A stretch of DNA of 64,000 bases from Micromonospora kangleipakensis (GTDB taxonomy: Bacteria > Actinomycetota > Actinomycetes > Mycobacteriales > Micromonosporaceae): the NCBI RefSeq assembly GCF_004217615.1, contig NZ_SHLD01000001.1, positions 7,130,001-7,194,000 on the forward strand. The letters run 5' to 3'. Position 1 is the stretch's first letter. Each line of letters begins with the position of its first letter. Of the stretch, positions 25,659 to 34,542 are shown piece after piece. Made by a program: the position numbers and the translations under genes. Below the pieces are notes generated by a model. That model was not told the origin of the DNA. It made no database searches and saw nothing but the letters and a program-made list of their open reading frames with translations.

Positions 25659-25698
25659 CCCGGGTCGGGCCCACCGGATGTGGCGGGCCCGACCCGGG
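25659..25698 (-). terminator. Intercistronic 14-bp hairpin after the binding-protein gene
   Basis: CCCGGGTCGGGCCC (25659-25672) is the exact complement of 25685-25698, with a 12-base loop. On the minus strand it begins 15 bases after the binding-protein stop. It probably protects the abundant upstream transcript or terminates part of transcription, so the binding protein is made in excess. Confidence 0.75.
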
Positions 25699-25713
25699 AT
25701 CAGACCGATCGGA

Positions 25714-27354
25714 TCAGAGTTCGACCGAAGAGAGGTCCAGCTCGCCGACGTTGTTCAGCTCGAGCTTCTTGATCTTCTCCGAGTGGCCGGACTGCTGGCC
25801 ATAGAAGTAGACCGGGATGGTCGGCACGTCAGCGTCGACCTTCTGGAGCGCCTCGCCGAACTTCTGGTGCGAAGCCTCCAGGTTCTCGGCACCGCTGGCG
25901 GCCTTGGCCAGGGCGTCGACCTCGGGGTTGCTGTAGAGGCCGTCGTTGGAGGAGCCACCCTTGACGTAGAGCGGGTTCACCCAGTTCTCGACGTCCGGGT
26001 AGTCCTGCTGCCAGGCGGCACGGTACGGGCCGGTCATCTTGTGGGCGTTGATGTTCTGGCGGAACACCGCGAAGGTCGGGATGCCCTCGGCGCGAGCGTT
26101 GATGCCGAGGTTGGTCTTGACCTGCTGGGCAACGGCCTCCATCCAGTCCTTGTGGCTGGAGTCGGCGTTGTAGTAGAAGACCATCTCGCCCTGGAAGCCA
26201 CCGGCCTCCTGGAGGAGCTGCTTGGCCTGCGTCGCGTCGAACTTGCAGGCGGTGCAGTTACCGGCCGGGGCGCCCGGGGTGAGCGGGTTGGCCCAGCTGT
26301 CGGCCGGCTTGCGGGTGCCGAAGAAGATCTTGTCGGAGATGGCCTGCCGGTCGATCGACATCGAGACGGCCCTGCGCAGCTTCGGGTTGGCGAAGCGCTT
26401 GTCGTAGATCGGGAACGCGATGAACGCGGTCGTCGGGGTGACCGTCGACATCGCCCGGTCACCCAGGTCGGTCTTGTACTTCTCGCCAGCCAGCGCGGAG
26501 GTCGGGATGGTCTCCATGAAGTCGAGGTTGTTGCCCAGCAGGTCAGCGTAGGCAGCATCCTCGCTCTGGTAGAGCTTGACGGTGACGTCCTTGACCTTCA
26601 CCTTGTCGCGCAGGTTGTAGTCGTCGAAGCGCGTCAGCTTGATCGCGACGTTGTCCTCCCACGACACGAACTTCACCGGGCCGTTGCCGATCGGGTTCTT
26701 GCCGAACACCTCGGGCTTCTGGGTGAAGAACACGTCCGGCAGCGGCATGAAGGCGCTGTAGCCGAGCTTGGTCGGGAAGACCGCGGTCGGCGCCGACAGG
26801 GTGACCTCGAAGGTCTGCTCGTCGACGACCTTCAGGCCCGACATCTTGTCGGCGGCCGGCTTCGGGGCCTTCTGCGGGCCGTCGTCGTCCGGGTCGACCG
26901 AGGTGACCTGGTCGTAGCCGGCGATGTCGGAGAAGAAGCTGCCGTTCGCGGCGCCGTTCGGCGTGTAGGCGGCCCAGTTCCAGGCGTCGACGAAGTTCTT
27001 CGCCTTCACCTCGGTACCGTCGTGGAACTTGGTACCCTTCTTGATCTTGATGGTGAAGACCTTCGAGTCCTTGGTCTCGATGGTGTCAGCCAGCGCGTTG
27101 CGCGGAGCGCCACCATCGTTCGGGTACTCGACCAGACCCGTCCACATGTCGTCGATGATCTTGCCGCCACCGGTCTCGGTGGTGTTCGCCGGAACCAGCG
27201 GGTTCTCCGGCTGGACGCCGTGGATGGTGATCGCGCCGTCCTTGGTGGCGCCGGCGTCGCCGTCGCCACCCTCGCTGCTCGAGCAACCGGTAGCGACCAG
27301 CGCGGCGGCCATGCCGACCGCGAGGGCGCCGGTCGCCCGCTTCGAGACTCTCAT
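25714..27354 (-). CDS. Peptide ABC transporter substrate-binding lipoprotein (DppA/OppA type)
   Basis: The 546-residue extracellular binding protein starts with a signal peptide and the lipobox LVATGC, so it is a lipoprotein. It then has the family-5 solute-binding layout: ENPLVPANTTETGGGKIIDDMWTGLVEY, IKKGTKFHDGTEVKAKNFVDAWNW, a middle YKTDLGDRAMSTVTPTTAFIAFPIYDKRFANPKLRRAVSMSIDRQAI-type region, and a C-terminal tail. Cys residues in the CTACK motif may form a disulphide. GAGGAGG upstream is a strong ribosome site. It is first in the operon; substrate is probably peptides but cannot be fixed from sequence. Confidence 0.93.
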   Translation of the reverse strand: MRVSKRATGALAVGMAAALVATGCSSSEGGDGDAGATKDGAITIHGVQPENPLVPANTTETGGGKIIDDMWTGLVEYPNDGGAPRNALADTIETKDSKVFTIKIKKGTKFHDGTEVKAKNFVDAWNWAAYTPNGAANGSFFSDIAGYDQVTSVDPDDDGPQKAPKPAADKMSGLKVVDEQTFEVTLSAPTAVFPTKLGYSAFMPLPDVFFTQKPEVFGKNPIGNGPVKFVSWEDNVAIKLTRFDDYNLRDKVKVKDVTVKLYQSEDAAYADLLGNNLDFMETIPTSALAGEKYKTDLGDRAMSTVTPTTAFIAFPIYDKRFANPKLRRAVSMSIDRQAISDKIFFGTRKPADSWANPLTPGAPAGNCTACKFDATQAKQLLQEAGGFQGEMVFYYNADSSHKDWMEAVAQQVKTNLGINARAEGIPTFAVFRQNINAHKMTGPYRAAWQQDYPDVENWVNPLYVKGGSSNDGLYSNPEVDALAKAASGAENLEASHQKFGEALQKVDADVPTIPVYFYGQQSGHSEKIKKLELNNVGELDLSSVEL

Positions 27355-27786
27355 ACCGAGGGGCCTCCTCTTTCTGACCTGGTTCCGTCGTGGGTTTCAC
27401 GCACGTCTGGGGGGTGACGCCGCCGCCGACCCGAACCGCAGGTCGACGGTTTACCGCAGGGGAAATCGGGACACCCCAGGGGTACCGATCCGCCGGGCAC
27501 CACACCCTCGCCGAGCGGCACCGCGCAGGGTCGACGGCCACGTTCCGCGACGAAAAGACAGCGTCACGTGGTCGGCGGGCCCGACTGGGGTGCCCCCACA
27601 ACGGGGGTGAGGTGCTGCCACTGTGACACCCACCGGCCCATTACGTGAAGGTGCCGTTATCAAGCCGTTAGTTGGTTGCCACGTTGCCGATACTTGAGAA
27701 AAGATCATGAAAGACGCGAATCGCGCTGCCCTGAACAGGAAAGACACGGACACCTTGGGCGAGAACGGCACGTAGGCTCGGTCCCC
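27355..27786. other. Divergent promoter region between transporter operon and deacetylase
   Basis: No gene is supported in these 432 bases. A small hairpin CCCCC-ACAAC-GGGGG lies near 27594-27608. The region around 27640-27730 is markedly less GC-rich and probably holds the operon promoter (minus strand). At the right end TAGGCT (27773-27778) is a -10 box eight bases before the deacetylase start. Confidence 0.5.
27773..27778 (+). promoter_or_regulatory. Leaderless promoter -10 box for the deacetylase gene
   Basis: TAGGCT ends eight bases before the GTG at 27787, and no ribosome site is present. The same hexamer stands upstream of guaA (eight bases) and of the M1 peptidase gene at 45956 (six bases). 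Confidence 0.5.
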
Positions 27787-28521
27787 GTGAGCTTCCCTGC
27801 CTCCGCTCCGGCGCTCCCCGACGTCCATCGGGCACTGGCCGTATTTGCCCATCCGGACGATGTCGACTTCGCCTGTGCGGGCACCATTGCCGGCTGGGTG
27901 GACGAGGGCGTCGAGGTCGCGTACCTCATCGCCACCCGGGGTGACTCCGGTGGCTTCGACGACACGCCGCGCGAGGAGATGCCCCGGCTGCGCGAACGGG
28001 AGCAGCGAGCCGCCGCCGCCGTGGTCGGCGTACACCGGGTCGACTTCCTCGACGGCCACGCCGACGGGACGCTCACCCCCAGCCTCGCCCTGCGCCGGCA
28101 GGTCGCCGCGGCGATCCGGCGCTTCCGGCCGGACCGGGTGCTCACCAGCTCGCCGCTGCGCCGCTGGGAGCACCTCGCCGGGCCGAGCCACCCGGACCAC
28201 CTGGCGGTCGGCGAGGCCACCACCTGCGCGGTCTACCCGGACGCGCGCAACTGCTTCGCCTTCCCGGAGCTGCTGGCCGAGGGGCTGGAGCCGTGGGTGG
28301 TCCGGGAGATCTGGTACGCCGGCGGCCCCGCTCCGGACCACGCCGTGGACGTCACCGCGTACGTCGACCGGAAGGTCGCCGCGATGCGGGCCCACCGTTC
28401 GCAGACCGCGCACTTCGACGTGGAGACCTGGATACGCGACCGGCTCACCACCGTGGCCGAGAACGCCGGCCTGCCCGCCGGCCGGCTGGCCGAGGCGTTC
28501 ACCGTGCTCCGCACCGAGTGA
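27787..28521 (+). CDS. PIG-L/LmbE-family zinc deacetylase
   Basis: The 244-residue protein has the family motifs AHPDDVDFACAGTI near the N-terminus (His and two Asp bind zinc), TRGDSGGFD, a loop with DFLDGHADG and the later PSHPDHLAVGEAT zinc histidine. The family removes N-acetyl groups from sugars or sugar conjugates. Mycothiol MshB and Mca belong to it, but this sequence is shorter and I cannot assign either. The GTG at 27787 is probably translated from a leaderless mRNA. No mycothiol genes are nearby. Confidence 0.88.
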   Translation: MSFPASAPALPDVHRALAVFAHPDDVDFACAGTIAGWVDEGVEVAYLIATRGDSGGFDDTPREEMPRLREREQRAAAAVVGVHRVDFLDGHADGTLTPSLALRRQVAAAIRRFRPDRVLTSSPLRRWEHLAGPSHPDHLAVGEATTCAVYPDARNCFAFPELLAEGLEPWVVREIWYAGGPAPDHAVDVTAYVDRKVAAMRAHRSQTAHFDVETWIRDRLTTVAENAGLPAGRLAEAFTVLRTE

Positions 28522-28545
28522 CCGGCGCCGGCCACCCACCGCGGG

Positions 28546-29232
28546 TCAGACCAGGCGGCGGTCCGCCGCCCAGCGGGACAGCTCGTAACGGTTGGACATC
28601 TGGAGCTTGCGGAGCACGTTCGACACGTGCGTCTCGACCGTCTTGATCGAGATGAACAGCTCCTTGGCGATCTCCTTGTACGCGTACCCCCGGGCCAGCA
28701 GCCGGAGCACCTCGCGCTCCCGGTTGGTGAGCTGGTCCAGCTCCGGATCGGCGACCGGCGCGTCCGGCCGGGCCGCGAACGCGTCCAGCACGAACCCGGC
28801 CAGCCGCGGGCTGAACACCGCGTCGCCGTCCGCCACCCGCCGGATGGCGTCGGTCAGCTCGTCCGGCGAGATGGTCTTCGTGACGTACCCCCGGGCGCCG
28901 GCCCGGATCAGCCCTATCACGTCCTCGGCCGCGTCCGACACGCTCAGCGCGAGGAACTTCACCTGCGGATGGGTACGCCGCATCGCGTCCAGCACCGCCC
29001 GGCCACCGCCGTCCGGCATGTGCACGTCGAGCAGCACCACGTCGGGCTGGGTGGCGGCGATCCGGTTGACCGCCTCGGTCACCGTGCTCGCCTCGCCCAC
29101 CACCTCCACGTGGCCGCCCAGCTCGGCGCGTACGCCCGCCCGGAACATCGCGTGGTCGTCGACGAGGAACACCCGCAGCCGCCCGTCCCGGGGCTGCGCC
29201 CCCTCGACCGGTCCGTGCTCGGCCATGGTCAT
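28546..29232 (-). CDS. NarL/LuxR-type response regulator
   Basis: The 228-residue protein has a receiver domain (about 19-135) with the acidic pair VDDH, phospho-acceptor Asp in VVLLDVHMP and Lys in YVTKT, followed by a LuxR helix-turn-helix (LTNREREVLRLLARGYAYKEIAKELFISIKTVETHVSNVLRKL). It is therefore a conventional phosphorylated activator. The ATG at 29232 overlaps the kinase stop as ATGA; a second ATG at 29226 is better spaced from GGGA but I prefer the overlap. It pairs with the PspC-kinase upstream. Confidence 0.93.
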   Translation of the reverse strand: MTMAEHGPVEGAQPRDGRLRVFLVDDHAMFRAGVRAELGGHVEVVGEASTVTEAVNRIAATQPDVVLLDVHMPDGGGRAVLDAMRRTHPQVKFLALSVSDAAEDVIGLIRAGARGYVTKTISPDELTDAIRRVADGDAVFSPRLAGFVLDAFAARPDAPVADPELDQLTNREREVLRLLARGYAYKEIAKELFISIKTVETHVSNVLRKLQMSNRYELSRWAADRRLV

Positions 29233-30509
29233 CTGTCCCTTTCCGTCGCGGAGCCGGCGCCGGTGATCGGCAGGATCAGCCGGACCTCGGTCCCCTCCCC
29301 CGGCTCGGACCGGATCTCCGCCCGGCCACCGTGCCGCTTCATCCGTCCGATGATCGACCCTCGGACGCCGTGCCGGTGATCCTCCACCGTATCCGGGTCG
29401 AAGCCCTTGCCCCGGTCCCGCACGAAGACGCTGACCTGGTCCGGCTCCACCTCGGCGTAGAGCGAGACCGTCTGGACCGCGGCGTGCCGGGCGGCGTTCA
29501 CCAGCGCCTCCCGGGCCGCGGCGACCAGCGCGCCGACCCGCTCGTCGGTCTCCCGGTCGCCGACCACCACCGCCTCCACCGTGATGGCGAAGGTGTCCTC
29601 CACCTCGGCGGCGGCCTGCTCGAGGGCCGCGGCGAAGCGCTCGGTCGGCGAGCCGGTCGGCTTGTAGAGCCAGTTCCGCAGCGACCGTTCCTGGCCCCGG
29701 GCCAGCCGCTGGACCGTCTTGACGTCGCTGGCGTTGCGCTGGATCAGGGCCAGGGTGTGCAGCACCTGGTCGTGCACCATCGCGGCCAGCTCGGCACGCT
29801 CCTGCTCGCGGATGCGCCCCTCCCGCTCCGAGCGGAGCTGGTTCCAGGTCCGCCAGAGCACGGGCGCGGCCACCACGCCGACGCCGGCCAGCCCGACCAG
29901 CGCGAAGATCACGCCATTGATCACGGCGTCGAAGTTCTGCGCCGGCGAGTAGACCGCCGCCACGCCGATGATGCCGACCGCGACCAGCACGCCGCCGCCG
30001 ATGAAGCGGAGCACGAAGGCCCGCCGGTCGCTCTCCTCCACCACCGCGCCGAGCCACGGCACCGGCATCGACTCGCCCCACTGCCGGCGGCGCTCCGGGG
30101 CGGACTGGTGCCAGATCACCCCGGCGCCGACCGCGATGATCGCAACCAGCCAGCCGGCGGTGCCGGCCGCGCCCACCGAATCGAAGACCATCACCTGCGT
30201 CAGCAGCACGCCCAGCCCGATCGCGACGAAGGGCAGGAGCTGGGCGAGGTCCCGGCGGGGCGGTACGGCGTCGCCCGGGCGCAGCGGGACCACCGCCCAG
30301 AAGGCCGCGTAGAGCAGCAGGCCGAGGCCGCTCAGCCCGAGCAGCACCATGAAGGCCACCCGGACGCGAACCACGGAGATGCCGAGGTGGTCGGCGATGC
30401 CGGCAGCCACCCCCGCGGCCAGCCGGTGCTCGGGGGCACGGTAGAGCCGCGGCGGGGGTGGGGTCACGGTGCTGCTGATCGGAAACTCCCCGGTGGTGGG
30501 ACGAGGCAC
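29229..30509 (-). CDS. PspC-domain sensor histidine kinase
   Basis: The 426-residue kinase begins with a PspC domain (about 22-78, LYRAPEHRLAAGVAAGIADHLGISVVRVRVAF with a membrane helix), then further helices (about 88-108, 115-135, 165-215) and a cytoplasmic HisKA_3 domain with the phospho-acceptor His246 in AAMVHDQVLH. The ATPase domain shows the N-box REALVNAARHA and DRGKGFDP. PspC links it to envelope stress sensing, as in Lia/Psp-type systems. It is divergent from the PspC/LiaF-type gene at 30660, which suggests one regulated module. Confidence 0.93.
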   Translation of the reverse strand: MPRPTTGEFPISSTVTPPPPRLYRAPEHRLAAGVAAGIADHLGISVVRVRVAFMVLLGLSGLGLLLYAAFWAVVPLRPGDAVPPRRDLAQLLPFVAIGLGVLLTQVMVFDSVGAAGTAGWLVAIIAVGAGVIWHQSAPERRRQWGESMPVPWLGAVVEESDRRAFVLRFIGGGVLVAVGIIGVAAVYSPAQNFDAVINGVIFALVGLAGVGVVAAPVLWRTWNQLRSEREGRIREQERAELAAMVHDQVLHTLALIQRNASDVKTVQRLARGQERSLRNWLYKPTGSPTERFAAALEQAAAEVEDTFAITVEAVVVGDRETDERVGALVAAAREALVNAARHAAVQTVSLYAEVEPDQVSVFVRDRGKGFDPDTVEDHRHGVRGSIIGRMKRHGGRAEIRSEPGEGTEVRLILPITGAGSATERDR

Positions 30510-30659
30510 GGGCCGATTCCGGCGCCGCCCCGATCGTCACACGGGCGGACCGCCCCGGACCACGGGGACGCCCCCGACATTCGGCCGCCGCGGATCTCAG
30601 GGTGGCGTCAGGGTCGGGTCCGGAGGACGCTCGGGCGCCCGGGGCAGCAGGATCGGAGC
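30510..30659. promoter_or_regulatory. Divergent promoter region of the PspC module
   Basis: These 150 bases separate the histidine kinase and the PspC/LiaF-type gene and must carry both promoters. They are very GC-rich. I see no clear -35/-10 pair or dyad that I would name as the regulator's site. Confidence 0.4.
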
Positions 30660-32453
30660 ATGACCGAGGACGCTGCCCGTCCGCCCCTGCCCGGGGCGGC
30701 ACCGCCGGACGGGCCACCGCCACCCCCGGCGCCGACACCGGCGCCCACCACCCAGGCCGGTTCGGAGCAGGGCGCCCCGCCGGCCGGGGACGCCGCCGCC
30801 GACCCGTCGTGGTCGGCCGCCGGACGCGCCACCCCACCGCCGGGCGCGTCGGCCGCCGGCGCCGAGCCGCTCGGCAACCCGCCACCCGGGTACGCTCCGC
30901 CGCCCGGCGGCGTCGGCTTCACCTCCCGGTACGGGCTGGTCCGCCCCCGCGAAGGCCGCTACCTGGCCGGCGTCTGCGCGGCGATCGGCCGGGCCACCAA
31001 CACCGACCCGGTGCTCTGGCGGGTGCTGCTCGCCGTGCTGGGCTTCTTCGGCGGCATCGGCATCCTGATCTACGTCGCCGCCTGGCTGATCATCCCCGGC
31101 GAGGGGGACACCGCCTCCCCGGTGGAGTCGATGCTCGGCCGGGGCCGGTCCAGCATGTCGCCGGTCACCGTCATCGTGCTCAGCATCCTGGTCGCGGTCA
31201 GCTTCGGCTACATCGTCACCGACGCGTTCCGGGCCGTCCTGCTCGGCGCGGCCATCCTGATCGGCGGCGCGCTGCTGCTCAACCGGGAACGCCGGGGGCC
31301 GGCGGGCCCGGCGGCCGCGTCCGGCCCGCCCGCGACGCCTCCCGGGCCCGTGCCGCCGGTGAGCTGGCCGGCCCCGGGGATGTACGCCCCGCCCGCCCCC
31401 GCCCCGACCTCGGGCCTGCCGGCCTGGTCGGTCCCGGCCGCCGGTCCCGCCCCGGCGGGGCCGTGGGAGGCCGTCCGGCCACAGCCCGCGCCGGCTCCGG
31501 CCGCCGGCCCCGGCACCGTCGAGCCGCCCGCCTGGGGCGGCCCGGAGCGGGCCGACACGCTGCCGGAGTGGTCCGGAGCGGCGCAGCCCGAGGTGCCGGC
31601 CCGGCCCGGGACGACGCCGGGCGGCGAGCCGGCCGCCCGGCCCACCACGGGAGCCGGCGCGGAGGCGCCGGTCTGGCCCGCCGCGCCGACGGTCGGCGAG
31701 CCGGTCCCCGCACCGCCCACCGCGCCGCTGCCGCCGACCGGGTACCGGGCGCCGTTCGCCCCCCGCGGCCCGTACGCCGGGCCGTACCCGCCGATGCCGC
31801 CGCAGCCGCCGGCCCGGGCCCCCAAGCCGCCCAAGCGGCCGAAGGAACGCTCCCCGCTCGGCACGGTGACGTTCTCGCTGATCTTCCTCTCGCTGGGCGT
31901 GGTCGCCGTGCTCGACCTGCTGGACGTCTTTCCGGTGGGCGCGGCCGGGTACTTCGCCGCGGCGCTGGCCACGATCGGGCTCGGGCTGCTGGTCGGCACC
32001 TGGTTCGGCCGGGCGCGCTGGCTGATCGCGCTCGGCCTGGTGACCGCGGCGGCGCTCGGCGTCGCCACCGTCGCCGAGTCCTACGACCGGGTACGCGGCA
32101 TCGACGGCGACGTGACCTGGGCCCCGACGGACTACCGCGACCTGGCGACCCGGTACGAGAACAACTTCGGCGACGCCGTGCTCGACCTGCGCGGGGTCGA
32201 CTTCGACAAGAAGGAGACGCAGATCGTGGTGGCGATCAACTTCGGCGAGGCGACCGTGGTGGTGCCGCCGAACGTCGACGTCACCACGGTGGCCGACGTG
32301 AACGCCGGAGACGCCACCGTCTTCGGCCGGCGCTCCGGCGGGCTGGACGGCAACCTCCGGGAGAGCACCGACGTCGGCCCGGACGGCCCCGGCGGTGGCA
32401 AGCTGCGGCTGCTCATCCACGTCAACGCCGGCAACCTGGAGGTGACCCGGTGA
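30660..32453 (+). CDS. PspC and LiaF/toastrack-type envelope stress membrane protein
   Basis: The 597-residue protein has in order: a Pro/Ala-rich tail (1-88), a PspC domain with its helix (about 90-148), further helices (168-205), a second long Pro-rich linker (about 213-395), a cluster of helices (about 400-470) and a C-terminal soluble beta-rich domain (about 490-597) with NNFGDAVLDLRGVDF and INFGEATVVVPPNVDVTTVADVNAGDATVFG. The last is the toastrack-like domain found in LiaF and related cell-envelope stress proteins. AGGA lies eight bases before the ATG. It probably senses or signals membrane damage with the kinase gene next door; this is inference from domains and context. Confidence 0.85.
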   Translation: MTEDAARPPLPGAAPPDGPPPPPAPTPAPTTQAGSEQGAPPAGDAAADPSWSAAGRATPPPGASAAGAEPLGNPPPGYAPPPGGVGFTSRYGLVRPREGRYLAGVCAAIGRATNTDPVLWRVLLAVLGFFGGIGILIYVAAWLIIPGEGDTASPVESMLGRGRSSMSPVTVIVLSILVAVSFGYIVTDAFRAVLLGAAILIGGALLLNRERRGPAGPAAASGPPATPPGPVPPVSWPAPGMYAPPAPAPTSGLPAWSVPAAGPAPAGPWEAVRPQPAPAPAAGPGTVEPPAWGGPERADTLPEWSGAAQPEVPARPGTTPGGEPAARPTTGAGAEAPVWPAAPTVGEPVPAPPTAPLPPTGYRAPFAPRGPYAGPYPPMPPQPPARAPKPPKRPKERSPLGTVTFSLIFLSLGVVAVLDLLDVFPVGAAGYFAAALATIGLGLLVGTWFGRARWLIALGLVTAAALGVATVAESYDRVRGIDGDVTWAPTDYRDLATRYENNFGDAVLDLRGVDFDKKETQIVVAINFGEATVVVPPNVDVTTVADVNAGDATVFGRRSGGLDGNLRESTDVGPDGPGGGKLRLLIHVNAGNLEVTR

Positions 32454-33055
32454 AGGCCCACCGCACCGACCTCGTCTCGCTCGCGTTCGGGCTGGTCTTC
32501 CTGGCCCTCTCCATCTGGTGGCTGCTGGCCCGGATCCTCGGGCTGACGCTGCCGCCGGTGGGGTGGTTCCTGGCCGGCGGGCTCATCCTGGTCGGGGTGC
32601 TGGGCCTGGTCGGCGCGCTGCGCTCCGGCCGGCACGCCGACCGGGACGCCGCCGCCACGCCGGGCGCCGAGGCGACCGTGTCCGCCCCCTACGAGGGCGG
32701 GGGCCCGGAGTGGACCCCACCGGCGGCGCCGGAGGCCGACGAGTGGAGCACCGACGCGGTCGGCGACGACGCGGTCGAGGCGGTGGAGGACCGGCCGGTC
32801 AGCGGCGGGTCGGGCGGACCGCGCTGGTCGCCGTCCGCGCCGACGACCGACCTCGGGCCGCCCGCGGACGCGGCGACCCGCGAGCAGCCCACCGTCGACG
32901 TGGCACCGGTGACCCGGGAACAGCCCACCGTCGACCTCGGACCGACGATCCCCGGGCGGTCCACCGTCGGCGACACACCGGGCACGCCCGGGCGGCGGGC
33001 CGCCGGAGACGGCCCGGCGCCGGGGCCGGAGGGTGAGGAGCGGTCACCGGGCTGA
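32450..33055 (+). CDS. Membrane protein with two helices and acidic/Thr-rich tail
   Basis: The 201-residue protein has two adjacent membrane helices (about 8-28 and 34-57) of the LiaI-LiaF transmembrane type and then a disordered cytoplasmic or external tail rich in Ala, Pro, Glu, Asp and Thr, with a repeated TREQPTVD unit. Its GTG overlaps the stop of the PspC/LiaF-type gene as GTGA, so both are co-translated. It is likely a partner in the same envelope module. The tail's Thr residues after acidic stretches could be kinase targets, but this is speculation. Confidence 0.75.
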   Translation: MKAHRTDLVSLAFGLVFLALSIWWLLARILGLTLPPVGWFLAGGLILVGVLGLVGALRSGRHADRDAAATPGAEATVSAPYEGGGPEWTPPAAPEADEWSTDAVGDDAVEAVEDRPVSGGSGGPRWSPSAPTTDLGPPADAATREQPTVDVAPVTREQPTVDLGPTIPGRSTVGDTPGTPGRRAAGDGPAPGPEGEERSPG

Positions 33056-33283
33056 GCGCGGCGGTGCGGGGCTCCGCCGGCGGCGCATATGCTGGCTGAT
33101 GGAGATCTCGCCTCCGCCGACCGGCCCACGCCGTGGGGCCGCGGCTGCGGCCGGGCCGCCACCTCGCCGGGTTCCGCCCGGTCCGGTGGTCCGGTCGCCG
33201 AGCCTCGTCCCCGGCCCAGCCGACCAGGTCGCCGTGGCGGTCCCGCCGCTTTCCCGTCTCTACCCGTCAGGAGCCCGTCCGAC

Positions 33284-34531
33284 ATGACCCAGTCCCCCGC
33301 CGTGCGCACCTCCGGCGCGTCCGGTCCGGTCCGCATCGGCGAGCGCGCCGCCCGTACCCTCGTCACCGAGCTCGCCCGGCGCAACGACCCGAAGGCCGCC
33401 CTGCTGGTCGGCGCGGCTCCGGAGTCCCCGGTCCTGGCCGCAGCGATCGAGGGGCTGCTCCCCGGCGACCGGCTCACCGTCGTGCCGGCGGAGGGCTCCT
33501 CCGCTGCGGCGCTCCGCGAGCACGTGTCAGCCCAGGGCCGTTGGGTCGCCGACCGGGTACGCGTGGTCGACACCCTCGCCGAGGCGGACGCCGCCGAGGT
33601 GGTCATCGCCGCCGAGCCGTTCACCGGCACCGCCGACGAGGCCCGGGTGGCCGTCGACGGACTGTCGAAGTACCTCTCCGACGGCGCGGTGCTGAGCGTG
33701 GCCGCGCCGCTGTTCCGGACCGAGGGCGCCGGCACCGAGCTGGACCGGCAGGGCATGCTGCACGGCGTCCGCACCGACCTGGTGCTGCGCAACTCCCCGC
33801 CGGTCCGGGTGCACCACCTCCGCTTCACCCCGGCCAGCGCCGCGGTGGCCGCCCGGCTGGCCCCGGCGTACCGGCCGTCCAGCGTGCCGCTGACCCGGAG
33901 CATGCACATCGACTCGAACGGCGTCGCCGCGGCCGGAATCAGCCTCGGGCTGGCCGCGCTGGCCCGGGTGACCCGGCCGAAGTCGAAGCTCTGGCTGCTG
34001 CCGGCGCTGGCCGCCGCCCCGGTGGCCGCCTTCTTCCGGGACCCGGAGCGGGACGTGCCGGAGGACCCGTCGGCCGTGGTCGCCGCCGCGGACGGTCAGG
34101 TCCTCTCGGTGCAGCGGCTGCACGACGAGCGCTTCGGCGAGGGCGAGTGGCTGCGCGTCGCGGTCTTCCTCTCCGTGCTGGACGTGCACGTCAACCGCGC
34201 CCCGGTCGCCGGGAAGGTGGTCGACTACTTCGTCGCCGACGGCGGCTTCGTCAACGCGATGAAGCCGGACGCCGAGCACAACGTGGCGGCGTACACAATG
34301 CTGGAGACCGAGCACGGCCCGGTGGTGGTCGCGCAGCGTACCGGCCTGATCGCCCGGCGGATCGTGCAGCGGGCGCCGGTCGGCGCGCTGCTGGCGAAGG
34401 GCGAGCGCTTCGGGCTGATCCGGTTCGGCTCGCGGACCGACGTCTACCTGCCGGCGGAGGCCGCCGAGCCGCTGGTCGGCCCCGGCGACAAGGTGGTCGG
34501 CGGCTCGACCGTGATCGCCCGCTGGGTCTGA
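33284..34531 (+). CDS. psd: Phosphatidylserine decarboxylase with extra N-terminal domain
   Basis: Psd converts phosphatidylserine to phosphatidylethanolamine at the membrane and matures by self-cleavage to a pyruvoyl enzyme. In the 415-residue protein the last 190 residues are the enzyme: AAFFRDPERDVP, ADGQVLSVQ, LSVLDVHVNRAP (catalytic His region), NAMKPDAEHN and the cleavage motif Gly-Gly-Ser-Thr (Ser408). Residues about 15-205 are an added domain with alternating strands and helices (LLVGAAPESP, VVIAAEPFTG, GAVLSVAAP) that looks like a Rossmann/methyltransferase-type fold. CAGGAG lies ten bases before the ATG. It converges on pssA. Confidence 0.92.
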   Translation: MTQSPAVRTSGASGPVRIGERAARTLVTELARRNDPKAALLVGAAPESPVLAAAIEGLLPGDRLTVVPAEGSSAAALREHVSAQGRWVADRVRVVDTLAEADAAEVVIAAEPFTGTADEARVAVDGLSKYLSDGAVLSVAAPLFRTEGAGTELDRQGMLHGVRTDLVLRNSPPVRVHHLRFTPASAAVAARLAPAYRPSSVPLTRSMHIDSNGVAAAGISLGLAALARVTRPKSKLWLLPALAAAPVAAFFRDPERDVPEDPSAVVAAADGQVLSVQRLHDERFGEGEWLRVAVFLSVLDVHVNRAPVAGKVVDYFVADGGFVNAMKPDAEHNVAAYTMLETEHGPVVVAQRTGLIARRIVQRAPVGALLAKGERFGLIRFGSRTDVYLPAEAAEPLVGPGDKVVGGSTVIARWV

Positions 34532-34542
34532 CCGCGGAGACG

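Noticed and set aside
33089..33283. In-frame upstream ATG that would lengthen Psd by 65 residues
   Set aside because: The extra segment is Arg/Pro/Gly-rich, overlaps a likely -10 box and lacks a ribosome site. CAGGAG precedes the ATG at 33284.
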